This document shows, piece by piece, positions 11,996-21,131 of a DNA stretch of 64,000 nt; position 1 is the stretch's first letter, and every line of letters begins with the position of its first letter. Position numbers and translations under genes: made by a program. The stretch is from Paracidovorax cattleyae. GTDB lineage: Bacteria > Pseudomonadota > Gammaproteobacteria > Burkholderiales > Burkholderiaceae_C. The notes beneath the pieces are model-generated. The model made no database searches. It was not told where the DNA came from and saw only the letters and a program-made list of their open reading frames with translations. The stretch covers positions 49,234 through 113,233 of the forward strand of contig NZ_FNJL01000018.1 in assembly GCF_900104515.1 (NCBI RefSeq), written 5' to 3'.

Positions 11996-12640
11996 ATGCC
12001 CCGCATCGCCCTGATCCACGCCCTGGCCCATTCGGTCGCCCCCATCAATGGCGCCTTCGAGCGCGACTGGCCGCAGGCCGTGCGCATGAACCTGCTGGAC
12101 GACAGCCTCTCGGCCGACCTCGCGGCCGGGGGCGGGGTGCTCGACGGCGCCATGCACGACCGGTTCGCACGGCTGGCGCGCTATGCGGTGGACACGGGCG
12201 CCGAGGGCATCCTGTTCACCTGTTCGGCCTTCGGCCCCTGCATCGACGCGGTCGCGCGCACGCATGCTCCCATGCCCGTGCTGCGGCCCAATGAGGCGAT
12301 GATCGACGAAGCCGTGCAGGGCAATGGGCCGTTGGGGCTGATCGCCACCTTCGCGCCCACGCTGCGCTCCATGCCGGCGGAATTCCCGCCCGGCACCGTG
12401 CTTGAGACGGCCCTGGCCGAAGGTGCACTCGATGCGCTGAATGCCGGAGACGGCCCGGCCCACGACGCGCTCATCGCCCGCCAGGCCCGTGCGCTGGCCG
12501 GGCGTGGTTGCACCCGCATCGCCCTGGCCCAGTTCAGCATGGCCCGCGCGCGCGATGCCTGCGCGCAGGCCAGCGGCCTGCCGGTGCTGACGACGGTGGA
12601 CAGCGCCGTGCGCAGGCTCGGCAGCCTGCTGCAGGCCTGA
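11996..12640 (+). CDS. Asp/Glu/hydantoin racemase family protein
   Basis: A 214-residue protein of the aspartate/glutamate racemase superfamily. The first catalytic cysteine is in FTCSAFGPC (Cys76). The second catalytic cysteine normally sits in a LGCTEF-like motif; here that strand reads IALAQFSMA, with Gln179 at the expected position. A two-base racemase mechanism therefore looks lost, and a one-cysteine chemistry (decarboxylase or isomerase-like) is possible. It starts 9 bases after the binding protein gene. It probably belongs to the amino-acid use locus regulated by the RpiR-type protein. Confidence is good for the superfamily and low for the reaction. Confidence 0.8.
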   Translation: MPRIALIHALAHSVAPINGAFERDWPQAVRMNLLDDSLSADLAAGGGVLDGAMHDRFARLARYAVDTGAEGILFTCSAFGPCIDAVARTHAPMPVLRPNEAMIDEAVQGNGPLGLIATFAPTLRSMPAEFPPGTVLETALAEGALDALNAGDGPAHDALIARQARALAGRGCTRIALAQFSMARARDACAQASGLPVLTTVDSAVRRLGSLLQA

Positions 12641-12937
12641 AGGCGGCGCGAACTGCGGCGATTTTCAGCGGCAGCGGGGCGCCGTGGCCGGGCGATTGCC
12701 GGCAGATGCCGGCGAAATCGTAGCCGATGGGGCCTGCACGCGGATGTGGGTTCTGAAGTTCACGCAAAACGCCGGCATCTTCGCGCATCCGGTGCCTAAC
12801 CGCCGTTGGAAATGCCGGCTGTTCTTTCGCCTGCGAAGACGCCGGGTTTTTGGCGGAAAAGGCTTGGCACGCGGCCCCGTTCTCTTCCAGAATCCAGCCG
12901 AAACGCCCAGCGTGCACCTTGTGTCCGTACCACCGCC
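12641..12937. other. Intergenic region before bioB; no gene seen
   Basis: About 300 bases between the racemase stop and the bioB start. No reading frame with coding character is visible on either strand. Several GCCGG repeats occur, and AT-richer stretches at 12750-12860 may hold the bioB promoter, but I see no convincing -35/-10 pair, BirA-type operator or terminator hairpin. Confidence 0.5.
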
Positions 12938-14002
12938 ATGACTGCCACTCTCTCCGATAACCGTCCCGAAGCCCCTGCCGTTCCCGTGCAATTGCACCGC
13001 CCCGCACGCACTCCAGCCCCCGCGGCCGGCACGTGGAGCGTCCAGGCGGTGCAGGAATTGCTGGACCTGCCGTTCCTGGATCTGCTCTGGCGCGCGCAGT
13101 CCGTGCACCGCGATCACTGGCCTGCGGGCGATGTGGAACTGGCCACGCTGCTGTCGGTGAAGACCGGCGGCTGCCCCGAGAACTGCGGCTATTGCCCGCA
13201 GTCCGCCGAGTTCGACACGGGCGTGAAGGCGCAGAAGCTCATGAGCGTGGACGAGGTGACCACCGCAGCGCGCGCCGCCCGCGACGCCGGGGCCACGCGT
13301 TTTTGCATGGGCGCGGCCTGGCGCGCACCCAAGGACCGCGACATCGAGAAGGTGGGTGAGCTGATCGCCGCCGTGAAGGGCCTGGGAATGCAGACCTGCG
13401 CCACCCTGGGCATGCTGGAGCCGCACCAGGCCCGGGCGCTCAGGGGAGCGGGGCTGGACTACTACAACCACAACCTGGATACCGCGCCCGAGTACTACAC
13501 CGACGTGGTGAGCACCCGCGCCTACCAGGACCGGCTCGACACCCTGCGCCATGTGCGAGAGGCCGGCATCAGCGTCTGCTGCGGCGGCATCATCGGCATG
13601 GGGGAGGCCCCGGTGCACCGCGCGGGCCTGATCGCCCAGCTCGCCAACCTGGACCCGTACCCGGAATCCGTGCCCATCAACAGCCTGGTGCGCGTGCCCG
13701 GCACGCCGCTGGCCGACAGCGATCCGGTCGATCCGCTCGATTTCGTGCGGGTGATCGCGGTGGCGCGCATCACCATGCCGCGTGCGCGCGTGCGCCTCTC
13801 GGCGGGCCGCCAGCAGATGGGCGATGCGGTGCAGGCGCTGTGCTTCCTGGCCGGCGCCAACTCGATCTTCTACGGCGACAAGCTGCTGGTGACCGGCAAC
13901 CCCGATGTCGAAGCCGACGTGCAACTGCTCGCCAAACTGGGGATGAGCGGCCGGCAGGTGGCTTCCACCGAGCCCCACGACCTGCACCACCACGCCGCCT
14001 GA
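12938..14002 (+). CDS. bioB: Biotin synthase BioB
   Basis: A 354-residue radical SAM enzyme. The cluster-binding motif is CPENCGYC (Cys79, Cys83, Cys86), followed by the family signatures YYNHNLDT and GLDYYN. It inserts sulfur into dethiobiotin to make biotin, using a [4Fe-4S] cluster with S-adenosylmethionine and a [2Fe-2S] sulfur donor cluster. The ATG at 12938 is chosen because the upstream frame is not BioB-like; the first 35 residues are a Pro/Ala-rich extension before the conserved start. No other bio gene is adjacent. Biotin is the cofactor of PccA in this window. It ends 15 bases from the convergent ligD gene. Confidence 0.97.
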   Translation: MTATLSDNRPEAPAVPVQLHRPARTPAPAAGTWSVQAVQELLDLPFLDLLWRAQSVHRDHWPAGDVELATLLSVKTGGCPENCGYCPQSAEFDTGVKAQKLMSVDEVTTAARAARDAGATRFCMGAAWRAPKDRDIEKVGELIAAVKGLGMQTCATLGMLEPHQARALRGAGLDYYNHNLDTAPEYYTDVVSTRAYQDRLDTLRHVREAGISVCCGGIIGMGEAPVHRAGLIAQLANLDPYPESVPINSLVRVPGTPLADSDPVDPLDFVRVIAVARITMPRARVRLSAGRQQMGDAVQALCFLAGANSIFYGDKLLVTGNPDVEADVQLLAKLGMSGRQVASTEPHDLHHHAA

Positions 14003-14017
14003 GGGCGGGCAGGGTGG

Positions 14018-16801
14018 TCAGCGGCCGCCGCGCGGCGGTTCGTAGCCGAGCATCTTCATGGCCTGCGTGATGGAGACCGCCGCCGCGGCGTAGCCCTCCC
14101 AGGGCGCATTGCCTTCGCGCAGCCGGTCTTCCACGGTGGCCACGGTCCATTCGGTGCTGCTGGAAAGCGCACCCAGCTCATCCCAGCGCAGCGGCACGGA
14201 AATGCCCAGGCCGGGCCGGGCCCGCGCGGACCACGCGCTCACCGTGGTGGCGCCGAAGCCGTTGCGCAGGTAATCCACGAAGATTTTCCCCACGCGGTTG
14301 CGCGGCCCGCTCTTGGCCACGAACAGCTGCGGGATCGTGCGCGCCATGTGCTGCACCACCGCCTGGGAGAAGCCCTTCACCGCATCCCAGCCATGCAGGC
14401 GCTTGATGGGCACGACCACGTGCAGCCCCTTGCCGCCGCTGGTCTTGAGAAAGCACGGCAGGCCCAGCTCCGTCAGCATCACGCGCAGCAGCGTGGCGGC
14501 CTCCTGCACTTTGTCCCAGGGCACGCCTTCGCCGGGATCGAGGTCGAAGGCCATCCGGTCGGGCCGGTCGATGCGGTCGCTGCGGGCGTTCCAGCTGTGG
14601 AACTCGATGGTGTTCATCTGCGCCCAGGCCGGCAGGCCTTCCGGGCCCGCGATCTCCGCCAGGGGCGGATGGCCGGGGTCCAGCGCCGGATCCAGCGTCC
14701 GCACGCCGTCCACCGAGCCGTGCTCCGGATGTTTCTGGAAGAAGAGCTCCCCGCCCACGCCTTCCGGCGCGCGCACGACCGAGACGGGGCGCTGCCTCAG
14801 GTGTTCCATCATCAGCGGCGCGACCAATGCGTAGTAGCGCACCAGGTCCAGCTTGGTGGTACCGCTCGCGGCATCGATCACGCGGTCGCCATGGGTCACG
14901 CGCAGCGAGGAGGGCGGGGCGGCAGAGGAAGGAGCGGATGCGGTTCGGCGGGCGGTCATGGTGGTGCGGGCCCTGGGGGGCGTGGCGTCGGTTGGTGCAC
15001 GGCGTCTGGCGGCAGGCGGGGCGCAGGCCGGGGCCGCCACCGCGGCGGCCGGTGCGGGTGTCTCGCGCACGATCTCGCGCGGTGGCTTGTCCTCGCGCAG
15101 GCCGCGGAAGACCGCCTGGCGGACATGGCGCGTCTGCGTCCAGCCCGAGAAGGCCACCTCCGCGAGCAGTTGCGGTTGCACCCAGTGCGCCTTGCGGCCC
15201 ACCTGCGTGCCTGCGGCAAAGGGGCTGCGCTCGGCGGCCAGCAAGCGCAGCCGCGCGTGCAGCGTCGCCAGGGTGCGCTCGCTGAAGCCGGAGCCCACAT
15301 TGCCCGCATAGTGCAGTTGCCCGTCGTCGCCATGCACGCCCAGCAGCAGTGAGCCGAGCCCGGTGCGCGTGCCCTGCGGGTCCGTATAGCCGCCGATCAC
15401 GAACTCCTGCCGCTGCCCGCACTTGAGCTTGATCCAGTCGGCCGACCGGCCGGATAGGTAGGCCGACGACACGCGCTTGCCGATCACGCCCTCGAAGCCG
15501 AGCCGGCAGGCGGAGGCGATCAGCTCGCCGGGCGATGCCTCGAATGCGTCGCTGAAGCGCACCGTGTCGCTGCCGGCTTCGGCCACGAGCGTGCGCAGTG
15601 CCTCCCTGCGTTCTGCCAGCGGCAGGCCCCGCAGGTCGTGGCCGTTGAGGAAGGGCAGGTCGAATACGTAGAAGACCAGGCCGCTGCGGTCCACCGTGCC
15701 GTCGTCCGCGGGGCTCGCCGCGCTGCGTCCGGGCCGGCGTCCGCTCTCGAAGGCGTTCTGCAGCACCTGGAAGTCGGGAATGCCGTGCCGGTCGGGCACC
15801 ACGATTTCGCCGTCGATCCAGCCGGACTCCAGCGGCAGGGCGCGCACGGCGCGCGCCAGCCCGGGCATGCGGTGCGTCCAGTCGTTGCCGTTGCGGGTGA
15901 TGAGGCGCACTTCGCCGCCCTCGATCCGCGCGAGGATGCGGTAGCCGTCGAACTTGAGCTCGAACATCCATTCGGCCAGGTCGGTGGGCGGGCCGTCCAC
16001 CAGCGTGGCCAGTTGTGGTACCAGCGCCGTGGGCAGGGCCGCCTTCTTCGGGTGCCGGGACGTACCGGCCCGAACCGTCCGGCCTGAGCCCGGCCCCGGG
16101 GCCGGTGAGGAGGCCGCAGCCTTGCCGCGGGTGGCCTTGCGGAGGGCGGGGGACTGGGCTGGGGCGGGTTCAGGCAGGTCGGGCAGCGACTTCACGCTGT
16201 CCGGCAGCGCGTCCACCACGCTGTACTCGACGGCGTCGCGTTCCAGCCCGTCGCGCTCCTTGATGAGCAGCCACGGCGGCTGGCGCTCGTTGCCCCGGCC
16301 GTGCATGCGCACCAGCGTCCACCGGCCCTGGAGCTTGTGGCCGTGCAGTTCGAACTTGAGCTTGCCCGCGCGCCAGGCCCGGGCGGGGTCCTCCAGCGGC
16401 GCCCAGTAGCCCTTGTCCCAGATGATGACGCGGCCCGCGCCGTACTGCCGCGCGGGTATCTGCCCTTCGAAGCGGTTGTAGGCGACCGGGTGGTCCTCGA
16501 CCTGCACGGCCATGCGCTTGTCTTTCGGGTCGAAGCTCGGGCCCTTGGGCACCGCCCAGCTCTTCATCGTGCCGTCGATTTCCAGCCGGAAATCGTAGTG
16601 CAGGCGGCTGGCCCAGTGCTTCTGCACCACGAAGCGCAGCGCGCCGCGCGGCAGGGCGTCGCCCGGCTCCGCTCCGGGCTCGGGTGTGCTGCGGAAATCC
16701 CGCTTGCGGGCGTAGTCCGCGAGGGCCTCCGGTGGCGCCTTTGGCGGCGTTTTCTGCGGTGCGGCCTGCGCGGTACCCGGGGCTTTGGGGCGTCGTGCCA
16801 T
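14018..16801 (-). CDS. ligD: Multifunctional DNA ligase LigD (phosphoesterase, ligase, polymerase)
   Basis: A 927-residue protein with the three LigD domains in the order seen in Pseudomonas. The 3'-phosphoesterase domain is at about 35-200 (KHWASRLHYDFRLEIDG, PARQYGAGRVIIWDKG). The ATP-dependent ligase core is at about 260-560 with the adenylated Lys283 in FELKFDGYRIL, followed by an OB fold (FVIGGYTDPQGTRTGLGSL). The primase-like polymerase domain is at about 640-927, with MAFDLDPGEG, SGGKGLHVVVPI and GKIFVDYLRN. Low-complexity linkers rich in Ala and Pro join the domains. It repairs double-strand breaks with Ku, whose gene lies 11 bases upstream in the same direction. Confidence 0.97.
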   Translation of the reverse strand: MARRPKAPGTAQAAPQKTPPKAPPEALADYARKRDFRSTPEPGAEPGDALPRGALRFVVQKHWASRLHYDFRLEIDGTMKSWAVPKGPSFDPKDKRMAVQVEDHPVAYNRFEGQIPARQYGAGRVIIWDKGYWAPLEDPARAWRAGKLKFELHGHKLQGRWTLVRMHGRGNERQPPWLLIKERDGLERDAVEYSVVDALPDSVKSLPDLPEPAPAQSPALRKATRGKAAASSPAPGPGSGRTVRAGTSRHPKKAALPTALVPQLATLVDGPPTDLAEWMFELKFDGYRILARIEGGEVRLITRNGNDWTHRMPGLARAVRALPLESGWIDGEIVVPDRHGIPDFQVLQNAFESGRRPGRSAASPADDGTVDRSGLVFYVFDLPFLNGHDLRGLPLAERREALRTLVAEAGSDTVRFSDAFEASPGELIASACRLGFEGVIGKRVSSAYLSGRSADWIKLKCGQRQEFVIGGYTDPQGTRTGLGSLLLGVHGDDGQLHYAGNVGSGFSERTLATLHARLRLLAAERSPFAAGTQVGRKAHWVQPQLLAEVAFSGWTQTRHVRQAVFRGLREDKPPREIVRETPAPAAAVAAPACAPPAARRRAPTDATPPRARTTMTARRTASAPSSAAPPSSLRVTHGDRVIDAASGTTKLDLVRYYALVAPLMMEHLRQRPVSVVRAPEGVGGELFFQKHPEHGSVDGVRTLDPALDPGHPPLAEIAGPEGLPAWAQMNTIEFHSWNARSDRIDRPDRMAFDLDPGEGVPWDKVQEAATLLRVMLTELGLPCFLKTSGGKGLHVVVPIKRLHGWDAVKGFSQAVVQHMARTIPQLFVAKSGPRNRVGKIFVDYLRNGFGATTVSAWSARARPGLGISVPLRWDELGALSSSTEWTVATVEDRLREGNAPWEGYAAAAVSITQAMKMLGYEPPRGGR

Positions 16802-16812
16802 GGCGTACGGGC

Positions 16813-17922
16813 TCAGGCGGCCTTGCGGCCCGCCGGGGCGCTTTTCGCGGAGGATCTGGCGGTCGCGCGCTTCGTGGTGGCCTTGGCCTTGCCCTTCGCG
16901 CCGCCGGCCGACGTGGCGCGTGTCCTGGCAGTCTTGGCCGACGCGTCGGGCAGGTGCCGCACGCTCGAGGTTTTACGTCCCTTCGCGCCATCTTGCGTCT
17001 CGTCCTCCCCTTCCTCTTCTTTCTTGCCATCCGCATCGGCGGCGGCCTTGCGCCTCCCGCCTTCGAGGCTGCGGCGCAGCAGGGCGGTGAGATCCACCAC
17101 GTCCGCACCGCCCGCATCCGACGGTGCCTCCAGCGGCTCGACCTCGGCGATGTCGCCGGCCTGGGCGCGTGCTTCCACCAGTTTCATGATCTCTTCGGAG
17201 AACGAGTTGCGGAACTGGTCCGCATCCCAGCCCTGTGTCATGTCGTCGATGAGCTGCCGCGCCATGCGCATCTCGGCATCCTTGAGCCCGACGGCCTTGC
17301 CACCGGCTGGAGGCAGGTTCAGTTCCTGGAAGGAGCGGATCTCGTCGCCCCAGCGCAGCAGGTTGAGCACCAGCGCGCGCCCGCAGGGAATGAGCACCGC
17401 CAGGTGCTGCTTGGTCTGGATCACCACCTTGCCCATGCCCACGCGGTGGCTCGCCTTGAGCGCCTCGCGCAGCAGGGCATAGACCTTCTCACCGCGGGGC
17501 AGCGGCGCCGTGTAGTAGGGCCGCTCCAGATAGACGAACGGGATCTCGTCGGCATCCAGGAAGGCCTCGATCTCGATGGTCTGGGTGGTCTTCGGGTAGG
17601 CTTGCGCGATCTCTTCGGGCGTGAGCACCACATAGCGGCCGTCTTCGTATTCCACGCCCTTGACGATGTTCTCTGCCGTGATCTCCTTGCCGGTCTTCTT
17701 GTTGATGCGCTTGTAGCCGACCGGGTCCATGCTGCGCTTGTCGAGCCAGTCGAAATCGATGCCGCTGTCCCGCGTGGCCGAATACAGGCCCACCGGCACA
17801 TGGACCAGGCCGAAGCTGATCGCGCCCTTCCAGAGCGCGCGGGTGGAGGTGGGGGCCTGCGCAGGCGTGGCGGGAGCGGAGGCAGCGCGGGAACGGGTGG
17901 TTCGGGTTTTCTTCTCGGCCAT
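16813..17922 (-). CDS. ku: Ku protein, bacterial non-homologous end-joining factor
   Basis: A 369-residue Ku homodimer subunit. The core begins RALWKGAISFGLVHVPVGL and includes DWLDKRSMDPVGYKRINKKT and YYTAPLPRGEKVYALLREA; these are standard for bacterial Ku. The C-terminal tail from about residue 275 is long, Lys/Arg/Ala-rich and probably disordered, as in Ku proteins that bind DNA and recruit LigD through the tail. The start MAEKK is preferred because a Shine-Dalgarno (aggaga) lies just upstream of it; the 14 codons further upstream read as leader. The gene is directly followed by ligD, forming the NHEJ operon. Confidence 0.95.
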   Translation of the reverse strand: MAEKKTRTTRSRAASAPATPAQAPTSTRALWKGAISFGLVHVPVGLYSATRDSGIDFDWLDKRSMDPVGYKRINKKTGKEITAENIVKGVEYEDGRYVVLTPEEIAQAYPKTTQTIEIEAFLDADEIPFVYLERPYYTAPLPRGEKVYALLREALKASHRVGMGKVVIQTKQHLAVLIPCGRALVLNLLRWGDEIRSFQELNLPPAGGKAVGLKDAEMRMARQLIDDMTQGWDADQFRNSFSEEIMKLVEARAQAGDIAEVEPLEAPSDAGGADVVDLTALLRRSLEGGRRKAAADADGKKEEEGEDETQDGAKGRKTSSVRHLPDASAKTARTRATSAGGAKGKAKATTKRATARSSAKSAPAGRKAA

Positions 17923-18098
17923 GCGGGCTCTCCTGGGGGACGCGGCGGCGACGTGCCGGCGCACGCGGTGCGGAGGACGTTAGCCCTGCCGCGGCACGCA
18001 GGCTGTAGGACGCGCACCGGCCGCGGCGCCGGTGGCGGCAGGCGATCGCACGCCATGTGCAATACCGCCGCTGGCCCGGCACGCGGGCGCGCCCGGGA

Positions 18099-18662
18099 TC
18101 AGCTCTCGCCGCTGTCCGATGGCGCGCTGGCCCCCGTGCCGGTCGCGGGGCTGGGCGGCGCGGAGGCCACCACATGGTGATCGCTCTGCAGCATGGGCAC
18201 AAAGCCCAGCTGGCCCTTCATGCGCCGGAAGGGCGTGGAGAACTTCTCCAGCGTGATGGCCGTGATCTTGTCGAAGAACGCGCTGTTGGAGCCGGTCGTG
18301 GAATACACCGATTCCTTCTGGTTCCAGCGCACGCGCCAGTGGGTCCGCGATTTCTGGATGCCCACGCGGATGTGCTCGTCCAGGCAGTGCGCGTCCGCGC
18401 GGAAGAACAGCGTCAGGCCGAAATAGAAGAAGCCGTCGTCGCCCACCTGCAGGCGCGGCCAGAGGGACGTGCGCTCGTCGGCGATGCGCTCCAGCCGCTC
18501 GTCCAGCGCGTGGAACTCCACGTCACCGGAGCGTGCGCCCAGGTGGGCGATGAACTCCACGCGAAGGCGCTGGGCCAGGACGACGCACTCGTCCTTGTAC
18601 TGCTCGAAATCCTTGCACCAGGCGATGGCCTTCGCCTGCAGTTCCTGGAAGTTGGTGGTCAT
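18099..18662 (-). CDS. Hypothetical protein of unknown function
   Basis: A 187-residue protein that I do not recognise. The N-terminal half is helical (NFQELQAKAIAWCKDFEQYK, VVLAQRLRVEFIAHLG); the middle has aromatic strands (GDDGFFYFGLTLFF, HWRVRWNQKESVYS); the tail after about residue 160 is Ala/Pro/Ser-rich and likely disordered. No signal peptide or membrane segment is seen. The ATG at 18662 has a Shine-Dalgarno-like ggatccc/gggaag leader and starts the conserved-looking part. It lies upstream of ku in the same direction and divergent from the flagellar cluster. Whether it belongs to DNA repair or to neither is unknown. Confidence 0.65.
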   Translation of the reverse strand: MTTNFQELQAKAIAWCKDFEQYKDECVVLAQRLRVEFIAHLGARSGDVEFHALDERLERIADERTSLWPRLQVGDDGFFYFGLTLFFRADAHCLDEHIRVGIQKSRTHWRVRWNQKESVYSTTGSNSAFFDKITAITLEKFSTPFRRMKGQLGFVPMLQSDHHVVASAPPSPATGTGASAPSDSGES

Positions 18663-18794
18663 GGGAAGGGATCCTTTGCGGCGGGACGCGCCCCGTCCAT
18701 CGTCCCCATGCACGGCAGCCCGGCATGTGGTAGCAACATCGTGTGGGCTTGTAGGAAAAGGACTACTCCCCTGCCCATCAAGTGCGCGTGTGAT

Positions 18795-18863
18795 TTACGC
18801 TACGTGACGCACGTCGAAGTGTAGGAATTACGCTCTTTTGTATAATTTACAAATAATTTGTAA
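18795..18863 (+). promoter_or_regulatory. Promoter/operator region before the flagellar-type cluster
   Basis: A perfect -10 hexamer TATAAT at 18841-18846 is joined directly to a perfect 17-base palindrome TTACAAAT-A-ATTTGTAA (18847-18863). No good -35 exists 16-18 bases upstream. Instead TTACGCT occurs twice, at 18795-18801 and 18828-18834, 33 bases apart, about three helical turns. The stretch is AT-rich within GC-rich DNA. The layout suggests an activator-dependent promoter with a repressor site over the start point, about 70 bases before fliQ. The binding proteins are unknown. Confidence 0.55.
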
Positions 18864-18919
18864 CTTCTTGAGGGGGAATTCCGAGTGTCGAGATATGGCG
18901 TTGAGCGGCCCGCCGGACC

Positions 18920-19186
18920 ATGACGGGCGATCTTGCACTCCGGATGATGGCCGACCTGTTCTGGACCGGCCTGCTCGTCTGCCTTCCCGTCCTCGGGCTC
19001 ACGCTGCTCGTGGGCCTGCTCATCAGCATCCTGCAGGTGGTGACGCAGGTGCAGGAAATGTCGCTGACGTTCGTGCCCAAGCTGCTGGTCGCCGGGGGCG
19101 CCATGGTGCTCTTCGGCCCCTGGATGCTCCGCAAGCTGGGCCAGTTCGCGACCCAGCTCTGGACGAACATTCCCGCGATGTTCTGA
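18920..19186 (+). CDS. fliQ: Flagellar-type export gate protein FliQ
   Basis: An 88-residue protein with two membrane segments (about 14-38 and 52-72). LLVGLLISILQVVTQVQEMS and TFVPKLLVAGGAMVLFGPWML are typical of FliQ/SctS. It is part of the export gate helix assembly with FliP and FliR in the inner membrane. It is the first gene of the cluster. FliP and FliO, which usually precede it, are instead 20 kb downstream at the far end. This split order differs from standard fliOPQR operons. Confidence 0.93.
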   Translation: MTGDLALRMMADLFWTGLLVCLPVLGLTLLVGLLISILQVVTQVQEMSLTFVPKLLVAGGAMVLFGPWMLRKLGQFATQLWTNIPAMF

Positions 19187-19193
19187 CGCCGGC

Positions 19194-20030
19194 ATGAGTT
19201 CCCTGCTTTCCTCACCTGGCCATGCCCTGGGCGGCGCCGGTGCCTTCGGCCTCTGGGGGCCGTTTTTCCTGCCGTCGCTGCGTGTCGCGGTGGTGCTGGC
19301 CATGACGCCCGTGCTCTATGCGATGCCGGTGCCCAACCGGGTACGCCTGCTGGTGGTGATGGCGCTGTCCTGGGTGCTGGCCCAGGCACTGGCGCCGTCC
19401 GCACCGCCGCCGCCGTCCGGCGTGGGGGAACTGCTGCAGATGGCCATGGCCGAACTGGCACTGGGCGCCACGATGGCGCTCGGCGTGCTGCTGGCGTTCG
19501 CCGCGTTCTCGCTGGCGGGCAACCTGCTGGATGTGCAGATCGGGTTCGGCATCGCCCAGGTATTCGATCCCGTGGGCAACCGCGCGGCGCCGCTGCTGGT
19601 GTCGGCATTCAACTACGTGGCCGTGATCGGTTTCATGGCGGCGGACGGCCACCATCTGCTGCTGCGCGCGCTGGCCTATAGCTTCGACGTGTTTCCGCCC
19701 GGCGCGGCCTGGCAGCCCGCGGACATGGCGGCTCCGGTGTTCCGGCAGGCCAGCGGGCTGTTCCTGCTGGGGTTCGCGCTGGCCGCGCCGGTGGTGTTCT
19801 GCATCCTGCTGGTGGAGTTCGCGCTGGGCCTGATCTCGCGCAACCTGCCGCAGATCAACATGCTCGTGCTCGGCATTCCCGTAAAGATCGTGGTGGGCCT
19901 GGCGGTGCTGTCCCTGTGGTTCGCCGGGATGGGGGGCGCGATGCAGCGCGTGTACGCGGGCATCTACGCCATGTGGGAGGCGATGTTCCTGCAGGCGGCC
20001 GCGCAGGCGCCGCTGCCCGGAAGCCGGTAG
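19194..20030 (+). CDS. fliR: Flagellar-type export gate protein FliR
   Basis: A 278-residue membrane protein with about six hydrophobic segments. The motifs GNLLDVQIGFGIAQVFDPVGN and VEFALGLISRNLPQINMLVLGIPVK are characteristic of FliR/SctT. It completes the FliPQR core of the export gate. It follows fliQ by 7 bases and precedes flhB by 9, so the three are co-translated. A short first segment rich in Ser, Ala and Gly precedes the first membrane helix. Confidence 0.94.
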   Translation: MSSLLSSPGHALGGAGAFGLWGPFFLPSLRVAVVLAMTPVLYAMPVPNRVRLLVVMALSWVLAQALAPSAPPPPSGVGELLQMAMAELALGATMALGVLLAFAAFSLAGNLLDVQIGFGIAQVFDPVGNRAAPLLVSAFNYVAVIGFMAADGHHLLLRALAYSFDVFPPGAAWQPADMAAPVFRQASGLFLLGFALAAPVVFCILLVEFALGLISRNLPQINMLVLGIPVKIVVGLAVLSLWFAGMGGAMQRVYAGIYAMWEAMFLQAAAQAPLPGSR

Positions 20031-20039
20031 GAGTCGGGC

Positions 20040-21131
20040 ATGGCAGAGCAGGATCTCGACCGCAACGAAGCGGCCACGCCCTACAAGCTGCAGAAAGCCC
20101 GGGAGAAGGGGCAGGCTTCGAAGAGTGCGGATGTGGTGTCGGCCCTGGTGCTGGTGGTGGCCGTGGCCTACCTCAGCTCGCAGGGCGCAGACATGGCGCT
20201 GGCGCAGTTCCGGCTCGACTGCATGGTGCTGCTGCATGGCACGTTCGCCGACCCGGGCGGTGCGGGCCTGTGGCCATTGGTCTCGCGCCTGCTGCGCGAC
20301 ACGCTGCTGTGGCTGGCGCCCTTCCTGGCCGCGGTGGTGCTCCCCGCGGTGCTGGGCAACGTCCTGCAGACCGGCCCCATCTTTTCCTTCGACCCGGTCA
20401 CGGCGGATTTCAGCCGGCTGAACCCTGCCAACGGGTTCAAGCGCATCCTGTCGATGCGTTCGCTCTTCGATGCCGGGCGGGCCTGCGCGAAGCTGCTGCT
20501 GCTGTCGGGCATGGCCTATTACGCGCTCGAGGATCTTTCTACGCAGTTCTACAGCCTGGCGAACCAGTCGCCGACCAGCTACCTGCACCTGCTCGTCGCG
20601 GACCTGGGTTCGCTGGGCTTCCGGATGGCACTGCTGCTGGCCATCATCGCGGCGCTGGACTGGATGTTCACCCGGCGCGAATTCGCCAGGAAGATGCGCA
20701 TGAGCCAGCGCGAAATCAAGGACGAGCACAAGCAGCGCGAAGGCGACCCGCGGGTGCGGGCCCGCATGCGCGATTTGCGCCGCGAGGCGCGCAAGCGCAG
20801 CCAGTCGCTGCGCCAGACGCGCAATGCGGATGTCGTGCTCACCAATCCCACGCACCTGGCCATCGCGCTGCGGTACGTGCATGGCGAGATGGACTCCCCG
20901 CAGGTGGTCGCCAAGGGAGCCGGGCACCTCGCGGCCGCCATGCGCGAGATCGCGGCCCGCCATGGCATCCCGGTGGTGCGCAGCCCGGCCCTGGCCCGGC
21001 GCCTGTTCAAGGAGCTGGACGTGGAGCACTACGTGCCGCCGCAGTGGTTCGCCGACGTGGCCCGCATCATCGTCTGGGTGTTCGCCATGCGGGAGCGCCG
21101 CGCGGGCACGGCCGCGGGAGGCGCGGCATGA
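20040..21131 (+). CDS. flhB: Flagellar-type export switch protein FlhB
   Basis: A 363-residue protein with the FlhB layout: DLDRNEAATPYKLQKAREKG at the N-terminus, four membrane segments to about residue 210, and a cytosolic autoprotease domain. The self-cleavage site NPTH is intact at residues 269-272 (VVLTNPTHLAIAL). FlhB switches export from rod/hook to late substrates when the FliK-type ruler signals. That an intact switch is kept implies at least two classes of exported substrate, although no filament gene is present in the window. Overlaps flhA by 4 bases. Confidence 0.95.
   Translation: MAEQDLDRNEAATPYKLQKAREKGQASKSADVVSALVLVVAVAYLSSQGADMALAQFRLDCMVLLHGTFADPGGAGLWPLVSRLLRDTLLWLAPFLAAVVLPAVLGNVLQTGPIFSFDPVTADFSRLNPANGFKRILSMRSLFDAGRACAKLLLLSGMAYYALEDLSTQFYSLANQSPTSYLHLLVADLGSLGFRMALLLAIIAALDWMFTRREFARKMRMSQREIKDEHKQREGDPRVRARMRDLRREARKRSQSLRQTRNADVVLTNPTHLAIALRYVHGEMDSPQVVAKGAGHLAAAMREIAARHGIPVVRSPALARRLFKELDVEHYVPPQWFADVARIIVWVFAMRERRAGTAAGGAA

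Noticed and set aside
14003..14017. Rho-independent terminator between bioB and ligD
   Set aside because: The convergent gap is only 15 bases and shows no hairpin with a T run.
18099..18662. Membership of the unknown minus-strand gene in the flagellar system
   Set aside because: It is divergent from fliQ and points towards ku; no motif or overlap ties it to flagella.
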